A stretch of 10,149 nt of DNA from VBAS01 sp044867875. GTDB lineage: Bacteria; Bacteroidota; Bacteroidia; Chitinophagales; Chitinophagaceae. The DNA is taken from the NCBI GenBank assembly GCA_044867875.1, contig JBIOVR010000155.1:1-10149 (forward strand), read 5' to 3'. This document shows, piece after piece, positions 1 to 6,662 of the stretch (positions are counted from its first letter, which is position 1; every line of letters starts with the position of its first letter). The notes beneath the pieces are model-generated. The model did not search any database. It saw nothing but the letters and a program-made list of their open reading frames with translations, and had not been told where the DNA came from. The position numbers and the translations under genes were made by a program.

Positions 1-604
1 CGGCTTCAGTGCCTGCATATTTTTTTAATTGGAAACCCATGTTCTTTGCAACTAACGAAACTGAAAAAAGGTTTGCTGTATCTGAATATAAAACGCCAAA
101 ATCCATTGCAATGCCATTTGACCTGTAAACGCCATAGTTCGAAGAAATGAATTTGAAACTGCCTCCATAACTCCATTTTTGCAAGTAACTGCGGGATGCC
201 GATACCTGCATTACCCAATCAGTTGGTTTTAATGCTCCAAGAATGTTACCCATAGCATCCGTTTCTGAAATTTTTCCATAATCAAAATAGCTAAGCCCCC
301 ATCCAAAATTGGTTTTCAATTTTTCATGACTGTATCCAAATGATAAATGATAAGCATTTATACCCGCATAAAAGTTATTGAACACCGCATTCATTTGTGT
401 ATGCATTTCCTTTTTAAGAAGCGAAGGGTTATTAAATGCAAGACCAACATCATTCGATGGCACTGATACATTTACTCCGCCTAATGCAGTAAGCTGAGGT
501 GTATGTGGAAGTTTTAAAAAATTAAATACTGGGCTACCCCCAATAGTTTGTGCAAACAGGGACGAAGAAACAAGAACGGATAATATTATTATGAGCAGCC
601 GCAA
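1..604 (-). CDS. porQ: Type IX secretion system protein PorQ, N-terminal part (gene runs off the left edge)
   Basis: PorQ is an outer-membrane beta-barrel protein of the PorV/PorQ family and part of the Bacteroidota type IX secretion system, which exports and anchors proteins carrying a C-terminal sorting domain. About 201 codons are present; the family is usually well over 300 residues, so the C-terminal part is missing. A hydrophobic signal peptide (RLLIIILSVLVSSSLFA, residues 2-18) is followed by QTIGGSPVFNFLKLP, then LGGVNVSV, DVGLAFNNPSLL and a GWGLSYFDYGKISETD stretch, all of which I recognise as PorQ hallmarks. No ATG lies in frame between the upstream in-frame stop (near 690) and the signal peptide. 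TTG at 604-602 gives a good signal peptide and sits about 10 bases after the predicted transcription start. The ATG at 642 is in another frame and stops after six codons. The family call is firm; the TTG start is an inference. Confidence 0.85.
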   Translation of the reverse strand, partial: MRLLIIILSVLVSSSLFAQTIGGSPVFNFLKLPHTPQLTALGGVNVSVPSNDVGLAFNNPSLLKKEMHTQMNAVFNNFYAGINAYHLSFGYSHEKLKTNFGWGLSYFDYGKISETDAMGNILGALKPTDWVMQVSASRSYLQKWSYGGSFKFISSNYGVYRSNGIAMDFGVLYSDTANLFSVSLVAKNMGFQLKKYAGTEA

Positions 605-618
605 AGAGCTAAGTTGAG

Positions 619-648
619 GAAACTTAAGCAGAGTATAAAACCATGCAA
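619..648 (-). promoter_or_regulatory. Predicted porQ promoter (TTG-N19-TAAGTTTC)
   Basis: On the minus strand TTG (648-646) lies 19 bases before TAAGTTTC (626-619), one mismatch from the Bacteroidota consensus TTTG-N19-TAnnTTTG. The -33 TTTG is formed by the T-tract of the terminator just upstream. Transcription would start near 613-615, leaving about 10 bases before the proposed TTG start of porQ. Confidence 0.5.
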
Positions 649-687
649 AAAAGAAATTCCCTGGAGAGACAGGGAAATTTCTTTTTT
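647..687 (-). terminator. Intrinsic terminator between lon and porQ, bidirectional in form
   Basis: The arms 647-663 (ending AAATTCCCTG) and 670-687 (starting CAGGGAAATTT) pair along their whole length with one bulged A at 677. The loop is GAGAGA. On the minus strand the stem ends in TTTTTT, as expected for termination of lon transcripts. A T-run also follows on the plus strand, but no plus-strand gene reads into it. Confidence 0.8.
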
Positions 688-731
688 AAACCCTTAAAAC
701 AACCAACATGGAAATTTGTATATAATCTAAT

Positions 732-766
732 AACAAAAAACACCAGTAAAGGTTGCCTGTAACTGG
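732..766 (-). terminator. Weaker terminator-like hairpin just after lon
   Basis: On the minus strand CCAGT (766-762) pairs with ACTGG (747-743). An inner AGG/CCT stem closes a CAA loop, and a small internal loop separates the two stems. The sequence after it is TGTTTTTTGTTATT. It lies eight bases beyond the lon stop and would be a first terminator ahead of the stronger one at 647-687. The broken stem makes it uncertain. Confidence 0.4.
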
Positions 767-774
767 AAATATTT

Positions 775-3177
775 TTAATCTAATGCGAAATCCAGGACCT
801 GGCTCATATTTTTAACATAGCGAAATTTCACGCCTTTTATAAAATCAGGGTCAATCTCGTCAACATCTTTTTCATTTTGTGAGCAAACGATCACTTCTTT
901 AATGCCGGCTCGTTTAGCTGCAAGCACTTTCTCTTTTATGCCACCAACTGGCAACACTTGTCCGCGAAGTGTGATCTCACCGGTCATTGCAAGAAACGGT
1001 TTTACCTTTTTTCCTGTAAAAGCGGATGCAATCGAGGTCATCATTGTAATACCTGCGCTTGGCCCATCTTTTGGTACAGCTCCTTCGGGCACATGTATAT
1101 GAATATTTCTTTTATCAAAAAGTTTTTGATCGATGCCGTATTTTTTTGCATTTGCCTGTAAATAACTCAGTGCCGTGCTTGCGCTTTCTTTCATCACATT
1201 CCCAAGATTACCGGTGATCTTTAATTCGCCTTTGCCTTCACTAAGACTTGTTTCCATGAATAATATATCACCACCAACATAGGTCCACGCAAGACCAATT
1301 GCTACACCAGGAATATTTACTGATTTATACAGATCATTATTATATTTTGGTTTGCCAAGTATTCTTTCAACATCATTGGCTGAAATATTTGTTCTTACTT
1401 TTTCATTCAGCGCAAGTTCTTTTGCCTGGTTACGCATTATGGATGCTATATGCCTGTCCAATTCACGAACACCGCTTTCTCTTGTATACTCCTGGATCAT
1501 TTTTTCGATGATCTTATCATTGATGGTAAAATTGGTTGTCTTTAATCCATGAGCTTCTTTTTGTTTTGGAATTAAATGACGCTTTGCAATTTCCAATTTT
1601 TCCTCAACGGCATACCCTCCAAGATCAATGATCTCAAGCCTGTCACGCAATGCAGGCTGAATGTTTTGAAGATTATTAGCCGTTGCAATGAAAAGGACTT
1701 TGCTTAAGTCATATTCTAATTCGAGATAATTATCATAAAAAGTATTGTTCTGCTCCGGATCAAGTACTTCCAATAATGCAGAAGAAGGATCGCCGCGAAA
1801 ATCATTTCCCACTTTATCTATCTCATCAAGTATCATTACAGGATTTGAAGTCTTTGCTTTGCGAATAGATTGTAAAATACGTCCGGGCATTGCGCCTATA
1901 TAGGTTTTGCGATGTCCTCGTATCTCACTTTCATCATGTAGACCACCAAGGCTTTGTCTTATATACTTTCTTCCGATAGCATTTGCAATACTTTTTCCCA
2001 ACGATGTTTTGCCGATACCCGGAGGACCAACAAAACAAAGTATCGGACTCTTCATATCGCCTTTCAATTTTAGTACGGCTAAATATTCAAGAATTCTTTC
2101 TTTGATCTTTTCCATGCCGTAATGATCGTTATCAAGCACCTTCTTTGCTTTTCTCAGATCATATTTGTCAGCCGTGTATTCTTCCCATGGAAGATCAAGC
2201 ATAAGGTCAAGATGATTATATACAACTGAATAATCCGGTGTGGTTGGATGCATTCTTTCTAACTTCTCAATTCCTTTCTGAAACATTTCTTTTGCTGCTG
2301 CCGTCCATTTTTTAGCATCAGCCTTTTTTTGCATCTCTTTTATCTCCCTGTCATTTGAATCGCCACCCAACTCCTCTTTAATGCTCTTCATCTGTTGTTG
2401 CAAAAAATAATCCCTTTGCTGCTTCTCTAATTCTGTTTTTGTTTTTGTAGTTACTTTATTTTTTAATTCAGCAAATTGCAATTCACGTTGCAGCATCTTC
2501 ATCAGTGTATCTGCTCTTTCCCTGATATTATTTGTTTCAAGAAGCTGTTGCTTTTCTTTTAGTTCAGCGCTAAGATTGCTTGAAACAAAATGGATAAGAA
2601 AAGCTGGGTTTTCAATATTGCGTAAAATAATAGAAGCTTCTGCGGGAATATTTGGTGAAAGCTGGATAATTTCAGATGCTGTTTCTTTTATATTTGAAAC
2701 ATAGGCCGCAAAATCTTCATCATTCGGCGACTCTTCCTCTTTAATAATTTCAATACTTGCTTTGAAATAAGGATCATCCGAAAGAATGCTTTTTATCTTA
2801 AACCGATTTTTGCCTTGTATAATAACGGTAGTACCGCCATCAGGCATTTTTATAAGCTTTACAATCCTTGCTACCGTTCCAATATTTTCTATATCAGGAA
2901 TTCCCGGGTCTTCTACATTACTGTCTTTTTGCGCAACAACGCCGATCAATTTGTCAGCCTTGTAAGCATCGTTTACAGCCTTAATGCTCTTATCCCGGCC
3001 CACAGTTATCGGAAGCACCACACCCGGAAAAAGTACAGTATTTCGAAGCGGAATCACAGGCAATTCATTCGGAATATCAGTCCCATCGCCAGTTTCACCA
3101 TCACTTTCATTCAAAGGAATTATTGGTATAAAATCCATTTCATCTTCAGGACGCAGAAAAAAATTAGAATCTTTCAT
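775..3177 (-). CDS. lon: ATP-dependent endopeptidase La (Lon protease)
   Basis: Lon is a cytoplasmic homohexameric AAA+ serine protease that unfolds and degrades damaged proteins and specific regulators. With the ATG at 3177 it has 800 residues, close to the family norm. The N-terminal substrate-binding domain begins at about residue 37 (ELPVIPLRNTVLFPG) and runs to about 240. A coiled-coil region (about 240-310) follows, containing QQRDYFLQQQMKSIKEELG. The ATPase carries Walker A GPPGIGKT (384-391), Walker B MILDEID with D451 and E452, sensor 1 at about N501/N502, and RESGVRELDR near 566-575. The C-terminal protease domain has the Ser-Lys dyad: S707 in PKDGPSAG and K750 in GGIKEK, spaced 43 residues apart as in E. 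coli Lon. The frame can be extended to a TTG at 3255, but that triplet is probably the -33 element, and MKDSNFF is the more natural start. It appears to be transcribed alone. All key residues are intact. Confidence 0.97.
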   Translation of the reverse strand: MKDSNFFLRPEDEMDFIPIIPLNESDGETGDGTDIPNELPVIPLRNTVLFPGVVLPITVGRDKSIKAVNDAYKADKLIGVVAQKDSNVEDPGIPDIENIGTVARIVKLIKMPDGGTTVIIQGKNRFKIKSILSDDPYFKASIEIIKEEESPNDEDFAAYVSNIKETASEIIQLSPNIPAEASIILRNIENPAFLIHFVSSNLSAELKEKQQLLETNNIRERADTLMKMLQRELQFAELKNKVTTKTKTELEKQQRDYFLQQQMKSIKEELGGDSNDREIKEMQKKADAKKWTAAAKEMFQKGIEKLERMHPTTPDYSVVYNHLDLMLDLPWEEYTADKYDLRKAKKVLDNDHYGMEKIKERILEYLAVLKLKGDMKSPILCFVGPPGIGKTSLGKSIANAIGRKYIRQSLGGLHDESEIRGHRKTYIGAMPGRILQSIRKAKTSNPVMILDEIDKVGNDFRGDPSSALLEVLDPEQNNTFYDNYLELEYDLSKVLFIATANNLQNIQPALRDRLEIIDLGGYAVEEKLEIAKRHLIPKQKEAHGLKTTNFTINDKIIEKMIQEYTRESGVRELDRHIASIMRNQAKELALNEKVRTNISANDVERILGKPKYNNDLYKSVNIPGVAIGLAWTYVGGDILFMETSLSEGKGELKITGNLGNVMKESASTALSYLQANAKKYGIDQKLFDKRNIHIHVPEGAVPKDGPSAGITMMTSIASAFTGKKVKPFLAMTGEITLRGQVLPVGGIKEKVLAAKRAGIKEVIVCSQNEKDVDEIDPDFIKGVKFRYVKNMSQVLDFALD

Positions 3178-3224
3178 TAGTTGATCTTCGTTTTGACAAC
3201 CTGACACAAAATTGGTCAAGGGGT

Positions 3225-3255
3225 TAAAAATAAGCAGCGAATCTATAGTTGTCAA
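3225..3255 (-). promoter_or_regulatory. Predicted lon promoter (TTG-N20-TATTTTTA)
   Basis: On the minus strand TTG (3255-3253) is followed after 20 bases by TATTTTTA (3232-3225), a one-base departure from TAnnTTTG. Transcription would begin near 3218-3220, about 40 bases before the ATG at 3177. A second -7-like string, CAATTTTG, lies closer to the gene without a partner TTG at proper spacing. Confidence 0.45.
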
Positions 3256-3273
3256 GTTTTATGCCTGCTAATC

Positions 3274-3313
3274 GGGATTTCCACAGATTCCGAGGGATTT
3301 TGGTGAAATCCCT
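3274..3313 (-). repeat. GGGATTT repeats and perfect 8-bp hairpin upstream of the lon promoter
   Basis: AGGGATTT (3293-3300) and AAATCCCT (3306-3313) form a perfect inverted repeat with a 5-base spacer. A further GGGATTT begins at 3274, exactly 20 bases from the GGGATTT at 3294. The cluster lies just upstream of the predicted lon -33 element and downstream of the terminator of the preceding gene. There is no T-tract, so it does not look like a terminator. It could be a protein-binding site or a chance structure. Confidence 0.45.
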
Positions 3314-3362
3314 GAAAGTATATTCCCAAGCAACCCCGATCAATATTTATTACAATATGACG

Positions 3363-3396
3363 GCAAAAAAAATCCCTCCGCCGCAGCGAGAGGGAT
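3363..3396 (-). terminator. Intrinsic terminator of the small barrel-protein gene
   Basis: On the minus strand ATCCCTC (3396-3390) pairs with GAGGGAT (3378-3372) around an 11-base GC-rich loop and is followed by a run of T. It lies about 20 bases past the TAA stop at 3418-3420. It should separate this gene from lon. Confidence 0.8.
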
Positions 3397-3417
3397 AGCT
3401 TCAAGAGATATATGAAC

Positions 3418-4008
3418 TTAGAGAGACAATCCGACTGATAATTGTATTGCCTGGCTTTTCCATTTGTCCTGGTTATCGATGTCATTGATATTGGCAAGGC
3501 CAACAACATAACGACCCGATAAATAAATTTTTGCTATTCTAATTTGTGCACCACCGATCATTGAAAAATCTCCATTCTTAAATGCTTCGCCACCATTTTG
3601 CAAAAAGTTCTTATCCTGATTCATTAAGATGCTAAATGCAGGGCCAGCTTGTAAGTAAAGAGGTCCGATCAATCGATAATTAAGTAAGATCGGGATAGTA
3701 AGATAATTGAGCTTTACATGAGCTTGTTCTGAGCTGAGTACATTTTCATAAATTGATTTGAAATTACTGTCGAGAGTTGTAGAATACTGGTTAAATAAAA
3801 CTTCAGGCTGAAGGGTAAGCTTCCCGTCTCTTGTGAGACCAATTTCAGCAAACCCACCGACATGATAGTTATATCTAAACTCATCTTTGAAAGATTTTCC
3901 ATCAACCTTTACAAGATTAGCCCCGGCTTTAGCGCCAAGGTGGAATTGGGCTGATGCTGCCTGCACTGTAAGCAATGCAATGGCCATGATAGCAAGTTTT
4001 GTTTTCAT
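3418..4008 (-). CDS. Outer-membrane beta-barrel protein, porin family (OMP_b-brl_2 type)
   Basis: This 196-residue protein looks like the small eight-strand-type barrels common in Bacteroidota (outer membrane protein beta-barrel domain family). A clear signal peptide covers residues 1-20 (MKTKLAIMAIALLTVQAASA, cut before QF). The mature part starts with LGAKAGANLVKVDG. It alternates polar and aromatic strands and carries the family-typical LNYLTIPILLNYRL (100-113) followed by LYLQAGPAFSILM (117-129). It ends in strand-like IQLSVGLSL. The ATG at 4008 directly precedes the signal peptide, and a terminator follows the stop. Members of this family have no single known function; some bind ligands or are structural envelope proteins. 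The fold is well supported, the role unknown. The 143-base gap upstream holds TATAGTTG (a near match to a -7 element) without a convincing -33 partner. Confidence 0.85.
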   Translation of the reverse strand: MKTKLAIMAIALLTVQAASAQFHLGAKAGANLVKVDGKSFKDEFRYNYHVGGFAEIGLTRDGKLTLQPEVLFNQYSTTLDSNFKSIYENVLSSEQAHVKLNYLTIPILLNYRLIGPLYLQAGPAFSILMNQDKNFLQNGGEAFKNGDFSMIGGAQIRIAKIYLSGRYVVGLANINDIDNQDKWKSQAIQLSVGLSL

Positions 4009-4151
4009 GTAAGAAATTTTTGTTTGGTGTGTAAAACTTCAACTATAATGCCACCGGGAGTTTTGTGTTGTTAATAATCTTTAAAAGACAATGCTTTAAC
4101 TCTTTTAATAAACTCTTATTGCTTTCTAATTGGTAACAAAATGTAAAAGTC

Positions 4152-5183
4152 TCAGAATATCATTCCAAGATTAATGGAGAAAAGGGTACTGAAATTATCC
4201 TTATCTGTTGGGAAGTAATAATCAAATACAAGCTGGGGCTGAATAAAGAATTTGCCAATAGAATATTCCGTTCTTAAAAACATAGTAAGTGAAAGCGGTT
4301 GAAATTTCAATTGGTCATCCAAAAAAACACTTTCAGAATTATATAAAACATTGGCGCCGGTACGAACAATGGTAGCATAGGTATTTGCTGATTGATTGAA
4401 ACCAAAATTTTGCGTACCGCTGATAAAAGCAAGTTGTGGTGTGATACGTAAATGATCTTTATAAGAAAGTATACCGAGCCAATAAAAATCATGACGTAAT
4501 GAAGTAATGACGGAAAAATCGGTGATTGATTCCTTGGAATTGATCCTGGTAATCCCTCTACGACGTAAACGAAGATCCTGTATCAACTCTTCTCTTTCTT
4601 CATAATCTGTGCGATTACCCCATCCATAGCTAAGTGCGATTGTTGGTCTGATCCACCATTTACGATAAGTAAAATAAGCAAACAATTCATTTTGTAAAGG
4701 CGTGGTATAAAACGAGAGTGTATCTTTTGTAAAAAATCTTGTATAGGTAATACCTGTTGCCAGGTCCCTATTTTCAAGATAATCATAACCAGGACTTACG
4801 GCTATTTGATAAAGATTTGCTTTGTTGTTTTCAGTAATTATATTACCAGTTGTATTTATGCTTAACCCGGATTTATGATAATACCCAAGAGTTGGTATGT
4901 AGGTGAAGTTTTTTCTCGTTTCAAGTAAAGTGGTTGATTTACTCGTGTAGTTGAAATAACCTCTGCCTGCTGCAAGACTTCCGATGAGATAACTATGAGG
5001 CAATAAAATTGAATCAAGAAAAGAATCCATGTCCTGCAACAAAAGATCGTAATCAATTGTTGTATCAATGGCCCACTCTTCAGCTTTTTCTTTCTTCTTC
5101 GTAGTATCAGAAGACGAGACTTGCGAAAACACAGTTACGCCCAAAAATAATAAGGGAAGTATGATGATAAGCTTTTTCAACAT
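4152..5183 (-). CDS. Uncharacterised outer-membrane beta-barrel protein, 343 aa
   Basis: I do not recognise a named family. The ATG at 5183 gives MLKKLIIILPLLFLGVTVFS as a signal peptide, followed by a short Ser/Thr/Lys-rich linker. Next comes an acidic segment, DYDLLLQDMDSFLDSILLP (about residues 44-62), then a small-residue motif SLAAGRGYFNY (69-79). The rest is a succession of alternating, aromatic-rich strands (for example ISPGYDYL-like and KWWIRPTIALSYGWG), ending in an aromatic, LGMIF, as outer-membrane barrels do. I read it as a periplasmic N-terminal segment plus a barrel of perhaps 12-16 strands; the strand number is a guess. The frame extends to TTG at 5228, but that would put extra residues before the signal peptide, and the TTG coincides with the predicted -33 element. 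It probably forms its own transcription unit, controlled through the palindrome in its promoter. Confidence 0.8.
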   Translation of the reverse strand: MLKKLIIILPLLFLGVTVFSQVSSSDTTKKKEKAEEWAIDTTIDYDLLLQDMDSFLDSILLPHSYLIGSLAAGRGYFNYTSKSTTLLETRKNFTYIPTLGYYHKSGLSINTTGNIITENNKANLYQIAVSPGYDYLENRDLATGITYTRFFTKDTLSFYTTPLQNELFAYFTYRKWWIRPTIALSYGWGNRTDYEEREELIQDLRLRRRGITRINSKESITDFSVITSLRHDFYWLGILSYKDHLRITPQLAFISGTQNFGFNQSANTYATIVRTGANVLYNSESVFLDDQLKFQPLSLTMFLRTEYSIGKFFIQPQLVFDYYFPTDKDNFSTLFSINLGMIF

Positions 5184-5198
5184 ACGGCAGTGGTGTCC

Positions 5199-5229
5199 GG
5201 AAATTATTATTTGGCCAAATAAATTCAAA
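5199..5229 (-). promoter_or_regulatory. Predicted promoter of the 343-aa barrel-protein gene (TTTG-N19-TAATTTCC)
   Basis: On the minus strand TTTG (5229-5226) is followed after exactly 19 bases by TAATTTCC (5206-5199). The -33 element fits the Bacteroidota consensus fully; the -7 matches the TAnnTT part but not the final TG. Transcription would start near 5193-5195, about 10 bases before the ATG at 5183. Confidence 0.45.
5207..5222. promoter_or_regulatory. Perfect 16-bp palindrome TTATTTGGCCAAATAA, likely operator
   Basis: TTATTTGGCCAAATAA is its own reverse complement over all 16 bases and has no loop, so it suits a dimeric DNA-binding protein better than an RNA hairpin. It lies inside the 19-base spacer between the predicted -33 and -7 elements of the 343-aa barrel-protein gene, where a bound protein would act on RNA polymerase directly. 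The regulator is not in the window as far as I can tell. Confidence 0.55.
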
Positions 5230-5330
5230 GGCTGTGACTTATAAATACTTAGATAGTTTAAAATCTATTTTATCAGACTTAAAAACGCCGGTCATGGCTG
5301 CTTTATTTAGTTTTTTCACTTAATTATTCA

Positions 5331-6575
5331 TCAAACCAGCTCGATCACAGTGATTTCTGGTAAAATACCAACCCGACCGGGATAGGCCAGGAAACCGAAT
5401 CCCCTGTTGATGTACAACTGTTGATTGCCCTCCTTGTAATGGCCGGCCCATTGTTTATAGACGTATTGGACAGGACTCCATTTAAACCCTGGTATTTCTA
5501 TGCCAAACTGAAAACCATGGGTATGGCCCGAAAGCATAAGGTCAATATCAGCGTATTTCTTTGTTACCTCAGCATCCCAATGTGAAGGATCATGGCTCAT
5601 CAGAATTTTAAAATGAGATCCTTCAACGCCCTGGTAGGCTTTTGCAAGGTCACCATAGCTATGAAAACCTCTTTTGCCACTAATATTCTGAACTCCGATC
5701 AAAGAAATTTTCTCGCCGTTTCTTTCAAGCTGGGTATTTTCATCAAGCATCAGCTGCCAGCCCAATTCCTTATGGATCTTTTTTAGCCGATCAAGATTTG
5801 CGATCTTTTCATCCTGTGAATTCCATTTTGTATAGTCACCATAATCGTGATTACCTAAAATTGAATAAACCCCCATCGGCGCCTTCACTTCTTTAAAAAT
5901 CTCCATGAAATCATCCATTTCATCGCTGCGGTTATTTACAAGGTCGCCTGTAAAAAGAATGAGATCCGGCTTCTCTTTTAAAATTTTCTCCACACCTTTT
6001 TTCACCGCATGTTTATCAGTAAAACTTCCGGAATGAATGTCTGAAATGTGTACAACCTTTAATCCTTTAAAAGATGCAGGTAATTTTTCAAAAGCAAGTT
6101 GCATTCGCCGAAGTTGGTAACGGTATTTGTTTCCAAACCCATAAATAAGTGATCCAAACAGACCGCCTCCTATCAACATTCCTACCCAGCTAAGAAAAAG
6201 TGAACGGGAGATCTTTTCACCTGCCTGGTATCCTTCGCCTTCAGTATTTGAAAAGAAAACTTTACCGGCAAGCCACTGTATTCCACGCCGAATATCATCA
6301 ACAATAAAAACTGCCGAAGCTACCAGCTTTGCAAAAAATAAACCGGCGATCAGGGCAAATAAAGTGTTCCTGAATAATTTGTTCTCAAGATTCAAATAGG
6401 GCAATATTAATAACACTACAATAGCACTGATAGAAATGGTCCAGTAACAAATAAAAATGATAAGCCTTGCTTTTGAACTTGCAGTTTGAGAGATAGTTTT
6501 CAAAGCTTGGAAAAAATAAAGATCAAGCAAAACCATAAATGCAATTAGTACCCACCAAAAAACTGAGTTTCTCAT
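5331..6575 (-). CDS. Membrane-anchored metallophosphoesterase (calcineurin-like, YkuE/YaeI type)
   Basis: This 414-residue protein has an N-terminal membrane domain and a C-terminal phosphoesterase domain. Four hydrophobic segments lie at about residues 5-23, 36-61, 68-92 and 125-148. The phosphoesterase carries all the metal-binding blocks of the calcineurin-like family: HISDIHSG (D179, H181), GDLVNN (D211), GNHDYG (N242, H243), MSHDP (H328) and SGHTHG (H351, H353). The active site is therefore expected to bind two metal ions. Related YaeI/YkuE proteins have been linked to hydrolysis of phospholipid or UDP-diacylglucosamine-type substrates, but the substrate here is unknown. The side of the membrane on which the catalytic domain lies was not determined. 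The ATG at 6575 is preferred over GTG at 6623 because a strong promoter match lies between them and the longer form would overlap the divergent promoter region. Only a weak 3-bp stem before a T-run (about 5282-5297) follows the stop. Confidence 0.9.
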   Translation of the reverse strand: MRNSVFWWVLIAFMVLLDLYFFQALKTISQTASSKARLIIFICYWTISISAIVVLLILPYLNLENKLFRNTLFALIAGLFFAKLVASAVFIVDDIRRGIQWLAGKVFFSNTEGEGYQAGEKISRSLFLSWVGMLIGGGLFGSLIYGFGNKYRYQLRRMQLAFEKLPASFKGLKVVHISDIHSGSFTDKHAVKKGVEKILKEKPDLILFTGDLVNNRSDEMDDFMEIFKEVKAPMGVYSILGNHDYGDYTKWNSQDEKIANLDRLKKIHKELGWQLMLDENTQLERNGEKISLIGVQNISGKRGFHSYGDLAKAYQGVEGSHFKILMSHDPSHWDAEVTKKYADIDLMLSGHTHGFQFGIEIPGFKWSPVQYVYKQWAGHYKEGNQQLYINRGFGFLAYPGRVGILPEITVIELV

Positions 6576-6581
6576 AGTTCT

Positions 6582-6611
6582 CAAAATTAGTATAATTACA
6601 TATCGATGCAA
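6582..6611 (-). promoter_or_regulatory. Strong Bacteroidota-type promoter for the metallophosphoesterase (TTG-N19-TAATTTTG)
   Basis: On the minus strand TTG (6611-6609), 19 bases, then TAATTTTG (6589-6582): a perfect -7 at consensus spacing. Only six bases separate the -7 from the ATG at 6575, so the transcript would begin at or within a few bases of the start codon. Confidence 0.6.
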
Positions 6612-6633
6612 TCCGTTCTTCACTCACAAAACT

Positions 6634-6641
6634 TACATTTG
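6634..6641 (+). promoter_or_regulatory. Perfect -7 element TACATTTG for the hydrolase-parA unit
   Basis: TACATTTG matches TAnnTTTG fully and lies 21 bases before the ATG at 6663. No TTG is found at 19-21 bases upstream, so the -33 element is poor or the promoter needs an activator. If used, it puts the transcription start past the alternative ATG at 6606 and supports 6663 as the translation start. Confidence 0.4.
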
Positions 6642-6662
6642 CCCGAATCTCAAACATTAGAT

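Noticed and set aside
2815..3180. A 121-codon open frame on the plus strand opposite lon.
   Set aside because: It lies wholly antisense to the well-supported Lon N-terminal domain, has no recognisable domain, and its composition is what an antisense frame of lon would give.
3178..3255. A 26-residue N-terminal extension of Lon starting at TTG 3255.
   Set aside because: The TTG fits as the -33 promoter element, the extra residues do not look like Lon, and a good ATG lies at 3177.
3252..3509. An 85-codon minus-strand frame overlapping the end of the small barrel gene and the gap before lon.
   Set aside because: It runs through the terminator hairpin, overlaps a real gene in another frame and has no recognisable motif.
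5184..5228. A 15-residue extension of the 343-aa barrel protein starting at TTG 5228.
   Set aside because: It would put polar residues before a clean signal peptide, covers the operator-like palindrome, and its TTG coincides with the -33 element.
5281..5300. A GCC...GGC stem followed by TTTTT after the metallophosphoesterase stop.
   Set aside because: The stem is only three base pairs, too weak to call a terminator.
6576..6623. A longer form of the metallophosphoesterase starting at GTG 6623.
   Set aside because: It would run through the best promoter match in the window; ATG at 6575 starts directly before the first membrane helix.
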